A stretch of DNA of 64,000 nucleotides from Dendrolimus kikuchii (Eukaryota > Arthropoda > Insecta > Lepidoptera > Lasiocampidae): the NCBI GenBank assembly GCA_019925095.2, contig CM034392.1, forward strand, positions 17,898,387-17,962,386. Direction: 5' to 3'. The translations under genes were made by a program, and so were the position numbers. Below the pieces are notes generated by a model. It saw nothing but the letters and a program-made list of their open reading frames with translations, was not told the DNA's origin and did no database searches. This document shows positions 19,460 to 32,000 of this stretch, piece by piece; position 1 is the stretch's first letter; every line of letters begins with the position of its first letter.

Positions 19460-22400
19460 AGATTTCCTTTTTTTTTCCCAGGGGAAATCCGCTTGAGGAC
19501 AAACCGCCGCGGGGGAAGCGCGGTGGGGCGTGTGGGATTCGCCCCGTCGGGGTGGCACTAGCACTCCCGCAGGAATGTTATTGCCACACCGCGGTTGGGG
19601 ATACCCACTGAAACCCCTAGCTGACCCTCGTTGCGTCCCATGTCCGGGCTGTGGGCTCGCTCACGCATTCACCTCTAGCCCGGACGGACGATGGCCGGCC
19701 CGGTCGCGGGCTGGCCCCTCAAGTGTAAGCTGGAGAGCTGGGCTTCTCCGACTACCTCGGGTCTCACCACGAGGTGAGAGGGGGCGCACGGATCGGTTCG
19801 CGTCCCTCCTCTCCGGCCTTTGTGTACGAGGGACCTGATTCCCCTACAGGTCCCCCGCGCGGCCGTAGCCTAGGGCGGTTGGAAGTCGTCGTTCACGACA
19901 CTCCGTCGCCGCCGCCGGTTTTGGCGGGGCGAGAGTGTGCTCGTCTGCTCCCTGTCCCACTCCGCCGCCTCTTTCACAGACATTACGGTCTCGCAGAAAG
20001 AGACAGCCGCGTTCCACGCGTCGGCGCTCCCGACCATGGCCTTGACCAGGGCCGGGAGTGACAAGTCGGCTCCAATGGCCGCGATAAGATCACAGCGCTG
20101 CTCGTCCCAAGCAGGACACACCTGCAGGGTGTGCAGCACCGTATCTTCCTCGCCGCCAACGCAGTGATGGCATCCCGACGTCTGCTCCCGTCTTATACGA
20201 TACAAGTACTTTCCGAAGCATCCGTGTCCCGAGAGGACCTGCGTCAGGCGGAACGTCAGGGTGCCATGGCGCCTATTCAGCCATTCTGACATTATCGGCC
20301 TCACCGCTTCGATGAGGGCGAGGCCGGCACTGGGGTTGTTGAGGCGGTTAGCCCATTTTACCACATGGACCTGACGGAGTTCTTCTCTGCGCCCCTTAAT
20401 CTTGCGGGGTGCAGGTCGGCCACTGCTGGCCTCCTTCTCCTTTCGCCAAACGTACAAGGAGGCCAGCGTTCTGGCCTCCATGTCCCACGGCAGACTGCCG
20501 GCGAGCAGGGAAGACGCTTCAAAGGATATCGTACAATACCCTCGGGCGGCCCTGACGGCTAGCATACGCTGTGTTTGCCGCAAGGTGGCGACGTTGCGAG
20601 CCGCCAGGGCGCCCGCCCACACCGGGGCCCCGTAAAGGGCAATGGACCGCACGATTCCTTCGAAGAGCTTTCGGCACAACGCGTTTGGTCCCCCTATGTT
20701 GGGCAGCAAGCGTGTGAGCGCGCCCGCCGCCCTCTTGAGCCTGGGGGCCGCCTGCTGGAAATGTGCTAAGAGGTCCCATCGGCTGTCGCGGACCAATCCA
20801 AGGTATTTCATGGTCAGTTTGACATCGATGTGGACTCCTCCCACTGTGATGCTGGATCCCGCGGGTGGCTTTCTCCGAGGTCCGTGAAACACCACGGCCT
20901 CGGACTTGTGCAAGGCCATCTCAAGACCAAGTCGCCGGATACGGTAGACTACCTGTGCTACCCCAGCTGTTGCCTGAATGGCTGCCTCGGAGTACGTCCT
21001 CCCCCGGGCGACAATCAGCGTGTCGTCTGCATAGCACGTTATGCTCACACCGTGGATGAGGACGCCGCGCAACGCCCAATCATAGCCAATATTCCACAGG
21101 ATCGGTCCCAATACCGACTCCTGTGGGACACCGCATGACATTTCTCGGCGTCCCCAGTCGTTTTAACTCGGGAAGATGACGGCCCGGTCACTGAGATACG
21201 CCCCGACTATGCGACGGAGGTAGATCGGCACCCCATGGTATCGAAGCGCCTCCCTAATGCAACTCCAGGGCATGCTATTGAACGCATTGGCGATGTCCAA
21301 GGATACCGCCAAGAGCACTTCGCCTCTGGAGACTGCTTCTTCCGCCTGGCTCTTCACCCGCATGATTGCATCTATCGTGGAGCATCCTTGACGAAAGCCG
21401 AACTGAACATCGGCCACATCCGGCCCCTCTCTTGATAGGTGCTGGACGAGGCGGGTCGCAATGACTCTCTCGAAGAGTTTGCCCACCTCGTCCAGCAACA
21501 CTATGGGCTGGTATGCGGCCGGAGATTCTGCGGGGCGCCCTTCCTTTTTAAGTAGGACCAGTTTTCCGGTCTTCCACTTTCGGGGGAACTGGCCTTGCTT
21601 TAGGCACGTTGTGAAGAGCCCCAAAAGTCGGGACTCCAGGGCGTCATACGAAAGAACCCACGCACGCCCTGGAATGCCATCAGGGCCGGGGGCGGTATTT
21701 TTGGCTCGCAGTCTATGGACCGCCGTCCCCAACTCTTCCTGTGTCACGCCGGGCACGTCGCTACTATCACTATCCATGCTGGAATCCCAGTTGGGTGGAA
21801 CCATGGCGGGTGGCGTATGCTCGCCTCTCGAGGGGAACAGGACGTGGATTATTTCCGTGACAAGTTCCGGGGACAGACTCACTGTAAGCGGGGGGGTCCA
21901 CGGGCGGAGTTTCTTCCGCACCATCCTGTAGGGTCGCCCCCACGGGTCTCGATCAAGGCTCTCCAAGAGCTCTCCCCATGCTGCGGACTTTGCGGTTTTG
22001 ATCGCTAATTGCAGTGTCTTCTTAGATGTTCGGTAATCATCGTAGAGATGATCCTCTTCTTCGGCGAAGGTCCCGTTGCGACGGCGTCTCCTCTTATGCC
22101 TAGCGTATTGGCGCCGCGTAATAACGCAGTTGCGGTGGAGTTGAGCTATCTCATCGCTCCACCAATACGCCTGGCCCTTGGGACGGTGACGGCCCCTCCT
22201 CGGCGTCGCCGCGTCGCAGACCTCCGTTACAACAACCCGCAGACGTTCTGCCTCTTCGTCTACATCGAGTTCGTCGCTTGGGTGCTCATTTGCTTGCGAC
22301 GTCCACTGCTGGACGAGCAAAGCCTCCCGGAACGCCTCATTGTTTAACTTTTTGATTGCCCAGCGTGGATGGTTGCTAACTGGGGACTCTCGGGCACGAG

Positions 22401-22912
22401 CTCTAGTTGTCTGGGTGAAGAGATCGAATCGTATGTAACGATGGTCAGACAACGTCTCTACGTACTCCAAAACCTTCCAGTTTCGGACGCGGCGCGTGAC
22501 TGCAGGGCTTGCGAACGATATATCCACAATAGACTCGCCCTGCCGACGCACGCACGTGAGCGCAGTACCTCGGTTAAGAACATGTAGGCCCGTTTCTAGA
22601 GCCCACTCTTCCAGCGCTTCGCCTCGAGCGTCGGTGACTCGGGAACCCCACGCCGATGATTTTGCATTGAAGTCCCCGAGCACCATTATAGGGTGAGGGA
22701 GGATCCTCGCAGTGAGCGTGCCCAGCTCAGCCAGAAACGCCTCAAATTCTGCGAGTGCACGGTTGGGAGAGAAATACACTCCCACGGCGACGCACTCGCC
22801 GATGGTCGCCGCGGCGTAGCCTCGCCCCCGCATGATATTTGCGAGGGAAGGAGAGCCTGCAGCAGATCTACTTACAAGGGCCACCGTGCCGCTGGTTTGG
22901 CATGTGGCAACA
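19460..22912 (-). mobile_element. R1-type LINE, nearly complete ORF2, inserted in a Jockey-like LINE
   Basis: The minus-strand poly-A tail is at about 19468-19477. It is followed by a GC-rich 3' untranslated part (19478-19869) and ORF2 up to about 22905, where the endonuclease is cut. The GC content is far above that of the flanks, with abrupt edges. The Jockey-like reading resumes right after the 5' edge, which shows the nesting order. The short element at 18939-19457 lies between the Jockey fragment and the tail. Confidence 0.85.
19870..22905 (-). pseudogene. R1-clade ORF2: endonuclease and reverse transcriptase, one in-frame stop
   Basis: One frame of about 1,010 codons carries, in order, an APE-type endonuclease (IMVLGDFNAKSSAWGS, SIVDISFASP, LSDHRYIRFDL), the reverse transcriptase (PGPDGIPGRAW, QPIVLLDEVGKLFERVIATR, AVSLDIANAFNSMPW, GVPQESVLGPILWNIGYDWA, TCYADDTLIVARG) and a terminal zinc knuckle (HGCFGKYLYRI..TSGCHHC). 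The only break I see is a TAA at 21163-21165, between AVIFPS and the next block NDWGRREMSC, and the frame is unchanged across it. The start of the endonuclease is missing by 5' truncation. ORF1 (the gag-like protein) is absent. R1 elements normally sit in 28S rDNA; this copy sits in another transposon. Confidence 0.88.
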
Positions 22913-22944
22913 CTGTTCATAATAGTAACACTACACTGATGCAA

Positions 22945-23115
22945 AAAAGTGTATTATGTATGGCACCAGTAATATACAGTAAATTACCTGACAGTATAAA
23001 GAAGCAAAAATCCATATTATTATTTAAGAGACATCTAAAGAAATTTTTAATAATGAAATGCTATTATAAAATTGAGAACTATTTAAGTGATAAATTCTAT
23101 TATTATGTTATATGA
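22945..23115 (+). pseudogene. Jockey-like LINE, C-terminal continuation
   Basis: It reads KSVLCMAPVIYSKLPDSIKK, then LFKRHLKKFLIMKCYYKIE and ends YLSDKFYYYVI plus stop, the usual end of Jockey-type ORF2 (IYNKLP..I......FK..LK.FL). It continues the frame order of 18545-18912 after the inserted R1-type element. 23116-23330 is the AT-rich 3' untranslated tail. Confidence 0.7.
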
Positions 23116-23469
23116 TTATTAAATAATGTATTCTTATTTAATTAATGCTTTACTTGACATTTAATATTACCTAATTTATTTGAATATTATTGTAAATTAA
23201 TTTCAAGTTAGATTTAGTTATAAGATGTAGAAATTGCACACCTAATAAGGCAAAATGTATTGAGACTCTCACCATAAAAAAAACCCATGTCCACATACAT
23301 TTCTAGCAATAAATGATTATTCTATTCTATAAGCGCAAACATCAAAGGAGCTCTCTCAATATACAAACTTGAAATTTGTGACATTTCACTTCCAACAAAA
23401 TATAATTTGTTAATTTGCATTAAACTGTATTGTAACAAATGTTGGGAGCTCATAATTTAAATTATATAT

Positions 23470-23784
23470 ACCATGGGCACTCAAAATTTTAGTATCCCAT
23501 TACCCGGGATAAAAAGTATCCCTTTTCCACGCTAGGTATTAAAGTTAAATATATACCAAATTTCATCCAAATCGGTTCAGTAGTTTTTCCGTAAAAGCAT
23601 AACAAACAGAGAGACAAATATATTTTTATCCCAGAAACTATCCCATTTTTTGGGATAAAAAGTATCCTATATTCATCCTCGGCATCGAAAAAAATATATA
23701 TATACTGAGTTTCAGCCAAATCGGTCCAGTAGTTTTCTGAGAAAACGGAACAGACAGACAGACATTTACTTTCGCATTTATAAT
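23470..23784 (+). repeat. Interspersed repeat (GTCCAGTAGTTTT family)
   Basis: It contains AATCGGTTCAGTAGTTTTTC, CATCCTCGGCATCGAAA, ATCGGTCCAGTAGTTTTCTG and the end TTTCGCATTTATAATATTAA. Its halves match 130-160 and 1451-1555, and a worn copy lies at about 40555-40745. The class is unknown. Confidence 0.65.
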
Positions 23785-23982
23785 ATTAATATATAAAATT
23801 CTTGTGTGGTGTGTATGTGACTGAACTCCTCCTAAAGGGCTGGACCGATTTCAATGAAATTTTTGTGTGTGTTCAGCTGGATTTGAGAATAGTTTAGATT
23901 CACAATTGGACCCTGTAGGTGACGCTGCAATCGGGTTCTAAATTTTATTTTTTCAAGGTAGAACGTCTGCCGGGACAGCTAG
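23785..23982 (+). mobile_element. Short Helitron-like element
   Basis: It starts ATTAATATATAAAATTC and ends AACGTCTGCCGGGACAGCTAG before a T. The CTAG terminus with a nearby hairpin-type sequence is the Helitron signature. It contains the GCTGCAATCGGGTTCTAA block shared, in opposite orientation, with 39159-39352 and 63564-63776. Non-coding. Confidence 0.7.
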
Positions 23983-24254
23983 TATATATATATAAAGCTT
24001 CAATGAATGTGCGTGGTTTAGGAATTAGCAGATATATACTTATACAGACAGACTCACAGGCAAGCGGGGAAAGCGACTTTGTTTTATACGATGTAAAGAT
24101 TTAAAAGACTGAAAAGAATAGAATCTTTATAATTTAATTTTAATATTATGTCCTCCCTAATATACATTACATACATAACATTCAATTATGGAAAAAAATA
24201 TTGTAGTAAGGGGGCGAAGGCTCATTTCCGCACCCCGGCGCCGAATATAGTTAA

Positions 24255-24392
24255 TGGCCGCTTCCTACATCTTATTATTCATTCACATGTCTTACCATCG
24301 GTTGAATTTTGACATTACTTGTATGGAGTTTATGTTAAATGTTAATCGATAGTAAGGCAAGTGAACGGTTGGTAAGATATAAAAACCGGGCA
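24255..24392. repeat. Palindromic MITE, copy 2 of 5
   Basis: ATGGCCGCTTCCTACATCTT at the left is the near reverse complement of AGATATAAAAACCGGGCAT at the right. The centre holds ACTTGTATGGAGTTTATG. Same family as 10528. Confidence 0.7.
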
Positions 24393-25018
24393 TAAGACGG
24401 CCCTGCCTGATGTATCCATGTACTTATTAACTACCGCGTGTTGACGGAAAAATCTCTATAAAACCTGCACTTGATATGCGGTCTCACCAATTTACTTTGA
24501 ACAAGGGTAGATAGTAATTAGTGGCGCCGCTAGACGTCGGCGACCTCCCAGAAAAGTTTAACATTATTATTAAAAATTTAGTTATTCGTATATGTTTCGG
24601 TAAACATTAGTATTTATTCAAAGTAGTAGAGCAGACCTACTTGAGAAGCACTACGAACCAAGACACTCTTGAATATCAGTTCTGTTGATGGAAGCGGATA
24701 TAGCACCTGGTGTTAACTGAGAGAATCTTGTAAAATACTCAGTGAGGCTAAAATACGAAAAATTCATTTATTTTAATTCGTAATTACGTAATTTTTGTCA
24801 ACATTTGATTGGCAGTAAAACACATATACCTACTCATACTTCAGACTTATTCAGAAATGAAAGAGGTCTCGCAAAGCTGATATCAGTTGCACCATTTGTA
24901 CTCTTTAATTACATGAGAATATCCAACTTGAACATTAGGACATTTATACATCGAGACTAGTAGAGGTCCAAAATAAAACACAACAGTATTTTTTTATACT
25001 TTTATCTTGAGGTGTAAG

Positions 25019-25024
25019 TTTATT
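25019..25024 (-). terminator. Candidate poly-A signal for EcR
   Basis: The minus strand has AATAAA here. A GT/T-rich stretch follows about 30-50 bases further on (TACTGTTGTGTTTTATTTTG on the minus strand, 24988-24969). It sits at the lower edge of the gene-free region below the EcR stop. Other AATAAA sites occur nearer the stop, so this is only one candidate. Confidence 0.2.
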
Positions 25025-25384
25025 CGCATAACAATGTTTCATACAAATTTCCTTGTTTTGTACACACCTTTTCTTAGTTTGTTTTGTAGTTATTATCTTT
25101 TATAAAAGTTGACTCTCTAAAATTCTTTAACATATCATATCGTCATGTCTGTTCCCTATATCTAATTCGCTTCACCACTGTTGTTAAAAACATCAGTTAA
25201 CAGAGGATTTACTGAGGCAAAGTATTAGGAGGAAAGTAATAATTACTGTGGACTAATAGTTTAAAGAAATAATATACAAAATTATTGTGTTTAAAAGAAA
25301 CACGGAATGGGCCCTTATCGCGTAATATCTGCCTTAGTGTCGCGCGACCTGCGACGCGTGTCGCGCGGCACCGGCATTCCACTA

Positions 25385-25518
25385 ATGGCCGGTCCCTATC
25401 TTACTATGCATTCATTTGCGTTACAACTGGTTAAAAATATAAACTCCATATCAAATAATGTAAATTTTCTACCAATGGAAAGGCAAAGGCACGGATAGTA
25501 AGATGCGGAGACCCGACA
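25385..25518. repeat. Palindromic MITE, copy 3 of 5
   Basis: Left ATGGCCGGTCCCTATCTTAC and right GATAGTAAGATGCGGAGACC are imperfect reverse complements. The centre contains ATAAACTCCATATC. Same family as 10528. Confidence 0.7.
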
Positions 25519-25973
25519 TAAATCGTCATTGCACACAACGCACTGGTATCGGCGGACTCCACGCCAGTCCGCGGGGCTGCCAGTTACACCTATTAACACA
25601 ATTCGTTACTAAATAACAACTAAATCACTTTAAAATCAATTCAAAATGTACATTATTCGTCTTATCAATGTTAACAAATCTAATCTGCTATCAAAAAATT
25701 AGCAAATTTAAATACAAAGATCACCTAGTAGTCTATTATAAAATTAATCACTTAAATATTAGAAAAACACAATAGTGAGAGTGGAGCCGCGCTCCACTTG
25801 TGATATACATTTATTATGCCTTTAGGTGTACATTCAACGGATCAATAGCAAAATATATTGCGTTGACATAATATTACAACTAAAAATTGACTGTACATTC
25901 TATATATGTAAATATTTGTACATATTGCACTCTGAAGTAACAAAATTATTAAGAAATATCTGTCGAAACGAAG

Positions 25974-25976
<3 letters not shown>

Positions 25977-26013
<37 letters not shown>
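25977..26013. repeat. TA dinucleotide microsatellite
   Basis: A 37-base uninterrupted alternating TA run, followed by GTATATA. Confidence 0.95.
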
Positions 26014-26020
<7 letters not shown>

Positions 26021-28916
26021 CGCAGAACATAATATCTCAGTAAATACAAAATTCAATGAAGGTATCGATCACAATGTTCGTAGCTCGTACTCTAAATTCT
26101 AAGTCCCTATGGCTTAAAAAGCTTAATGAAGATAAATACAGAGGTCATTTACAAAAAAAAATATACTTTACCCAAATAATATAAAAATAACAACAGCCAT
26201 CTGTACTTTCCTATAGATGAATAAAATTAAAACGTACATATGTCAAACATATGACAATAGATTCTAATGTTACCTATGTACAAAATTTCAATGGACACGG
26301 TTTGTTAAAGGACTGGACGCGCCACGATTGGTCACTGCGACGCTAAGGGTGTGTACGCAAATGAAAGCACGAGGGAAACACTAGGAAATAAGAATCGCCT
26401 TATAAAAATAAACTGATAGTGCCCCTAAGTCCTACATTTCTAGAAGATATCACAAGTCTTTCTCTTCACTTGCGTTTTGATATAGAAAACGCTAGACCTG
26501 CAACAAACATTTATTTGAAGTAATTTTTTGGACCATCTCATTCAAAAATCGGTAAAAATTTTAAAGCCTTAATAGTTTCTTTATTTCATTTGGTTTAAAA
26601 AATCACTTTAAATAATACAATGCTGGCTGAAAATCTAGTAATGTTTCGCTATGTCAAAATGAGAAAGAAGATACTTCCAATGTCTTCTAGAAATTAAGGA
26701 TCCATGGACTTTTTTAAAGTTGCATTATTTACTTGGCGATTCATGATGACGTTTCTAATACTATTTTTCAACGAACAAAAGGATGCGAGAAATAAAAACC
26801 GAATGGGCGTCGGAGGGCGACAGATCTCATCCCGCATCCGCAGCCGGATGCTCGCGTGTGCCGTCTCTATAGCTCAATCAACTCCACAAGCGACATAAAC
26901 TTAAGCTGGCAACAAACTGATCCTACGTACGCAACGTATGTATTATTACTTCTAGACAATTAAAGTATTACGACATGGTTTAAAAACTTATCAAGTTATA
27001 TCACCAACGCTATAAATTGCGTCTCACGCAACTTCGACCTGAGATCAGTTATTTTTCAGTTTAAAAGTTGAAAGGGATATCATAAGCTATCCACTTATAC
27101 GACCAGTGTGATTCTAGAACATATAAGTTCACAGCGAATCGGTCTTTTACCTGAGAAATGAGAATAGGGTGTTTGTGCATACCAACTCTCCCACGTTGCG
27201 TATGTAGGCTCAGTTTGGCACTAACTTTATTATCTTACTAATGTTCCATTAACAGCTAGGACACAAATTATATTAGGTTACTTTAATTATTACTTTCTCA
27301 TGTGAGATTATTTATTATACTTAATAAATCTATTACAATTTCGAAATTGAATAATATGTATCAAACACGAGCGGCTGTGCACCGACGGAGGCCGACCTAT
27401 GAAGCTATTTATGACACTCTACGCATCGAATGATGTATAACAATTACTTAACGAATGGCAGTTATATTTGTCACAAACGTGAGGGTAGCCCAATGGGCGC
27501 CGCCTCAGTTATAAGGCATCGTATCGTAGCGTGACTTTCGTGATTGTACATTCTTCGAGTCTATCTACAGTTCGCTTTGAGGGTCTGAACGACATCTCTC
27601 CCTGCTAGATGGCTTTGTACGGTAGGAACAAAGTTTATATGTGGCCTTGAAGTTCGTACGTGTCATTGTGCCAAAGCTCGCACGTCATTGCCTTTGTACA
27701 ACACAGTGTTATAAACATTTGACTGGACCTTCGCAAACTCATAGAATTAACTTCACTCGAAGAGCATTTCAGTTTTGCGCGTACTGTAATATTAATTAAA
27801 TACATAATTTCTTAATTTTAGTCAAATAATCATGTTTTTAATTAGCGATATTTAGGAAAAAAAAACTATATTTGGTGCATTACTACTGTAATTTATCCAA
27901 TGAACAGGTATGTTCAGACCAAAACCGACATTAAAATTAAAAACAACATATATTATTTGCATCAATTTTATATTTAGTGCAAATTCTGGCAAAAATGTAA
28001 CCGACATTTAAATTACTTTGTAATTTACCTAGGCTGTGTTGAAGAATGCGCTAAATGTGTTAAATTTACTTCAAGCTGCATAAAAAGATAAAAATTAGAT
28101 GTAATAATGACAGTGTCATCTATTTGAAAGGATGTCGCTCAGATCCGTTATTAATGGAAAACGCGCTATGATTTCTTCACGCATACAAAATCGCACCATG
28201 TGTTTACGTTTATAATGGCAGTGAGGTTATCATTACTATTGAAGAATATTGGAAATCACAATTGCACAATGAAAATATTACTCCGAAAATCTGTTAAGTC
28301 GTACATAATACTACAGGTCATATTCTCTCTTTTTTATTTATACCTTGTTTTTTTTAATTGCAGAGACTAATACAGTAATACTAGTTAAAGTAGTAGTAAT
28401 AGTATTCGCCAGGCAAACAAAGGAAGAATGTCCATAGAGCCTTGTCTGATGTATCAAATCTTAAGTATTGCTCAGCCAAATTCTAGGTTCTTTGATTGAC
28501 GCCAATCAACGAAGTTCTAGTTATAACTTGAAAAGCGACATTTGACTATACAGATCATATTTCTCAGAAATACACATATTAATACTCAAAAACTATCAAT
28601 ATTGTTCATCATAAAGTAATATTACACATTTTTAGAAAATAAAACTGCACGACACATCACCTTTCACTTCCTACTAAAATTTTCTCAATCTTAAAAAGAA
28701 TGTAAGTACCTAGCTACATTTTGACACAAATTTCACATTTGCAACTGTCAATTTAATCCTGCAATTAAAAAACCTTCAAAATATTTCTTTAGATCTATTA
28801 GTTCCAAAGAAAGTCTTAATTATTTTTTACAATTTATGATTGATTTCGTCTAATAAGTATTTTTTAAATAACACCAGGTCATAAAGTCAGAGAGCAATAA
28901 CTTGTAGCATCACCTA

Positions 28917-29045
28917 TGACCGATTCCTATATTTTATACTAACCATTCATTTGTCTTCTTACTCGTTCAAAGATACAAAGCTCCATAGAAGTCTTTGTAC
29001 CGATGCTAAGGCAAGTGATTGAATCGTCATGCGGGTAGAGGAATC
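28917..29045. repeat. Palindromic MITE, copy 4 of 5, diverged
   Basis: CCGATTCCTATATTTTATAC and CATTCATTTGTCTTC at the left, AAGCTCCATAG in the centre and GGCAAGTGATTGAATCGTCA at the right follow the layout of the other copies with more changes. Confidence 0.55.
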
Positions 29046-32000
29046 AACCACATTGAATCAATTTGGTTGAATAGCACAGAACTGATAGGACACGACGGTA
29101 TTCAATATATTGAATGAGTCAAGTTCATGTTTATATAGATCAGTTTGGTTGATTCATCTAAATCAACAGACAGAAACAAAACGTCCAAATCTTAAGATAT
29201 AGGAACCTTGGATTAGTCATATAAGATTTATGGAGATTTTTAGACTAACACTTTCAAATGAAGGATTGCAATTCCTAATATTATTCGTCCATATAATTAC
29301 GCTTTTAGGCGAAGTTATCTAAGACACATCAGTGACGCTTTGTGCTTTTGCTATTATATAAATCTCTAATGCTACAATTAAATTATATGAATCGAAAATA
29401 TTATTAAGCAAACTAACGCGGTCCGCGGTGCAAGCTCGATCGCCACACGCTGATTTTTTTAAATATGTATATTAAGAAATGCATTTTTTCGAAAACTCCA
29501 AACATACGTAACATGTAAAATACACAGCACACTAATGGCATGTAAAGAAAACACATTCGTCACTCATTCAGTACTCTTATAGTAAAGTGATGTCGGTGAA
29601 CATTTCTATACTAAATCGCGTCAACTTAAAATATTGAAACGTATAAACATTTCTTTACAAAAAACAACTGTATTATTAAATCTAATTATTATATAACCCG
29701 AGTTCCAATTTAAATATCATATATTTCCCATGTTTAAATTTATGCTCTATTTTTTCCAAATCATTTATTTCAGGTTAAGCTAGATTTTAAAATTATTACA
29801 TTCATATTGCTATGCATTATACAATATTATTACATTAAAATGGTGGCTGATTAAAAAATGTTAATTTGTTTTGATACTTGAATTAACGCCATTTAGTATG
29901 AAAAATCGAACGCCTTAATGTATTTTTTAATCGCATAATTATGGATGTTGTGATGTTTTGCGAGCTGTGATTATGATACATTGCGCGAGATATGACGCGA
30001 TAATTTGGTGTTATAATGAGTTACGACACACTAAGACCCGTATTCTAAAACAATACTCATCGACGGCCGAGATAATCCGTCCAAATCTAAAAATATTTTC
30101 AAACGCGTTATACGTCACAGGGTAGTACGACATTTAAATTATTACCGATTATCATCTTAAGCCCGATATTTTATGCATTGATCTAGAATACAGACCTAAT
30201 AACTAGCATTCTGGAGCAATCCGTATACTCAGACACTTGAATTTATAATCGGCTTAATTAAATTGTCGTGGACTCGTATAACGATGATACATTCAAAACT
30301 ACATATTGATTTTAACGGATTATCATCAAGTTATCGCCAATTAATTATTGTTAGAACAATATTTTAGAAAATATGGGTCTAATATTGTTGTAAAACTTTG
30401 AGACGGACAATTTAACAACAGGAACCTCTACAAACTGCTATTGAATGAATGCCCGCAAAGGAAACCACATTTAAGGGCATCCGGGAGGTCTCTTGTTTTA
30501 CACGATTCAAACGAGATGGCGTTAAAATCAACAAATTTCTTAGGTCGTGAAAAGCTCGACAATGTTGTGAGAATTTCATGGTAGGTATAAGAAGGCACGT
30601 TTCGATGGTAATATAATTTTTTAACTTGGATAATCTAACCTAGCAATTCGTCTTAGACGAGCTTGACGGGTACCATCACTTGTCTAAAATGGAGAGGCCT
30701 GAACCCTGCATTGTTCAGCAACGGTTATTTGTGGCAGTTCCAGTTTATATAACTACGTTTTTTTAACACGCTACTATATTTTCATAGTGCATGTATTAAA
30801 AATATTTCACAAATGTTTATATAAAACGTGATAGGTAAAGAAATTTTTTTTTTAATTGATGTAAAATAATTCATATAAAATATGTGAATTCAACCGCGTA
30901 TTTCAAAACAAAAGTAAATGTTTTTTAACAACGCCATCTAGTTTGTTCGACCTGTAGAAAACTCCTCAGATCCCTTGAGTAATAACGTTAACCGGTAATT
31001 GAGATCGATTAATTTAGTTTCTATATTAATGTACTATTTATTTTTCCATTCGTCAACAATATAGGTACATAATACAGGTAACGCGAAATAAGGCATTTCG
31101 TATTTGAATATTGTTTTATGGGCAACTTTATTTAATCTTTTAAATGTAAAAAGGAATACTTAAACACTTTCTATATTGCTAATGATGACTTATTAACAAT
31201 TATTTCACTGCAGAACTCAGCTCGCTCATGGATTGCATCGTAATCATCACTTACTTATCATTTTATTTAACAAAAATAAATTATTTTTGTAGTGATTAGT
31301 AATTAAACAATATTACATTTTAAAATAATAATTATTAAATTTAATAGAAAATATAGAATTCATGTACTTATAAAAACTAACATTATGAAAAAGAAAATAT
31401 TGTAAATAGTTATTAAATTTTGTGATAACAGACTGTTTCATGAGCGAGCTGTGCCTAGGATCGCGCTTGTATTTTATAAACACTGCATGCATATTGACTA
31501 CCTCCAAGATTTACAATTTTTAAAGTGTCTAATACACCGACATTGTTCCCATAGAGTAAGCTCAGCCAAATAGATGCAACAAATATATACTTTTTTATTA
31601 ATCAAATAATTATAGGTAACTCAGCTGCCTTTTGTACTTTACAGTTCATATAGAAAATTGTTGCACCTAAATTAAGAAAAATAAATAGTAATATAGCCTA
31701 CATTTGGGACTTTTACCTACATAACAGCTGCCATAAACATGCATGCAGTGTTTTAATTTAAACTTTATCAATGATGCAGATTATTCGCTAAATCTGCCTA
31801 AACATTTCTTAACTGTATGAGGTTTATGTCTTGTTTCTAGTTTATTTTTATATTATTTATAAAATTAATATTAGATTGCATGGAGCTTAATATTATATTT
31901 GTATTAGTCGCGCGGTATCGAAAAATGTAACATTTTCTAGTGATTTAAGAGAGATTACGAGAGATGGCGTTTTAGTCAATAAAATTCATATTTAGACTTT

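Noticed and set aside
19530..22587. Many plus-strand frames opposite the long R1-type element
   Set aside because: Same reason: antisense of ORF2 and of its untranslated part. Proline- and arginine-rich nonsense.
25977..26013. Open frames rich in Tyr and Ile across the TA repeat
   Set aside because: They are translations of the microsatellite.
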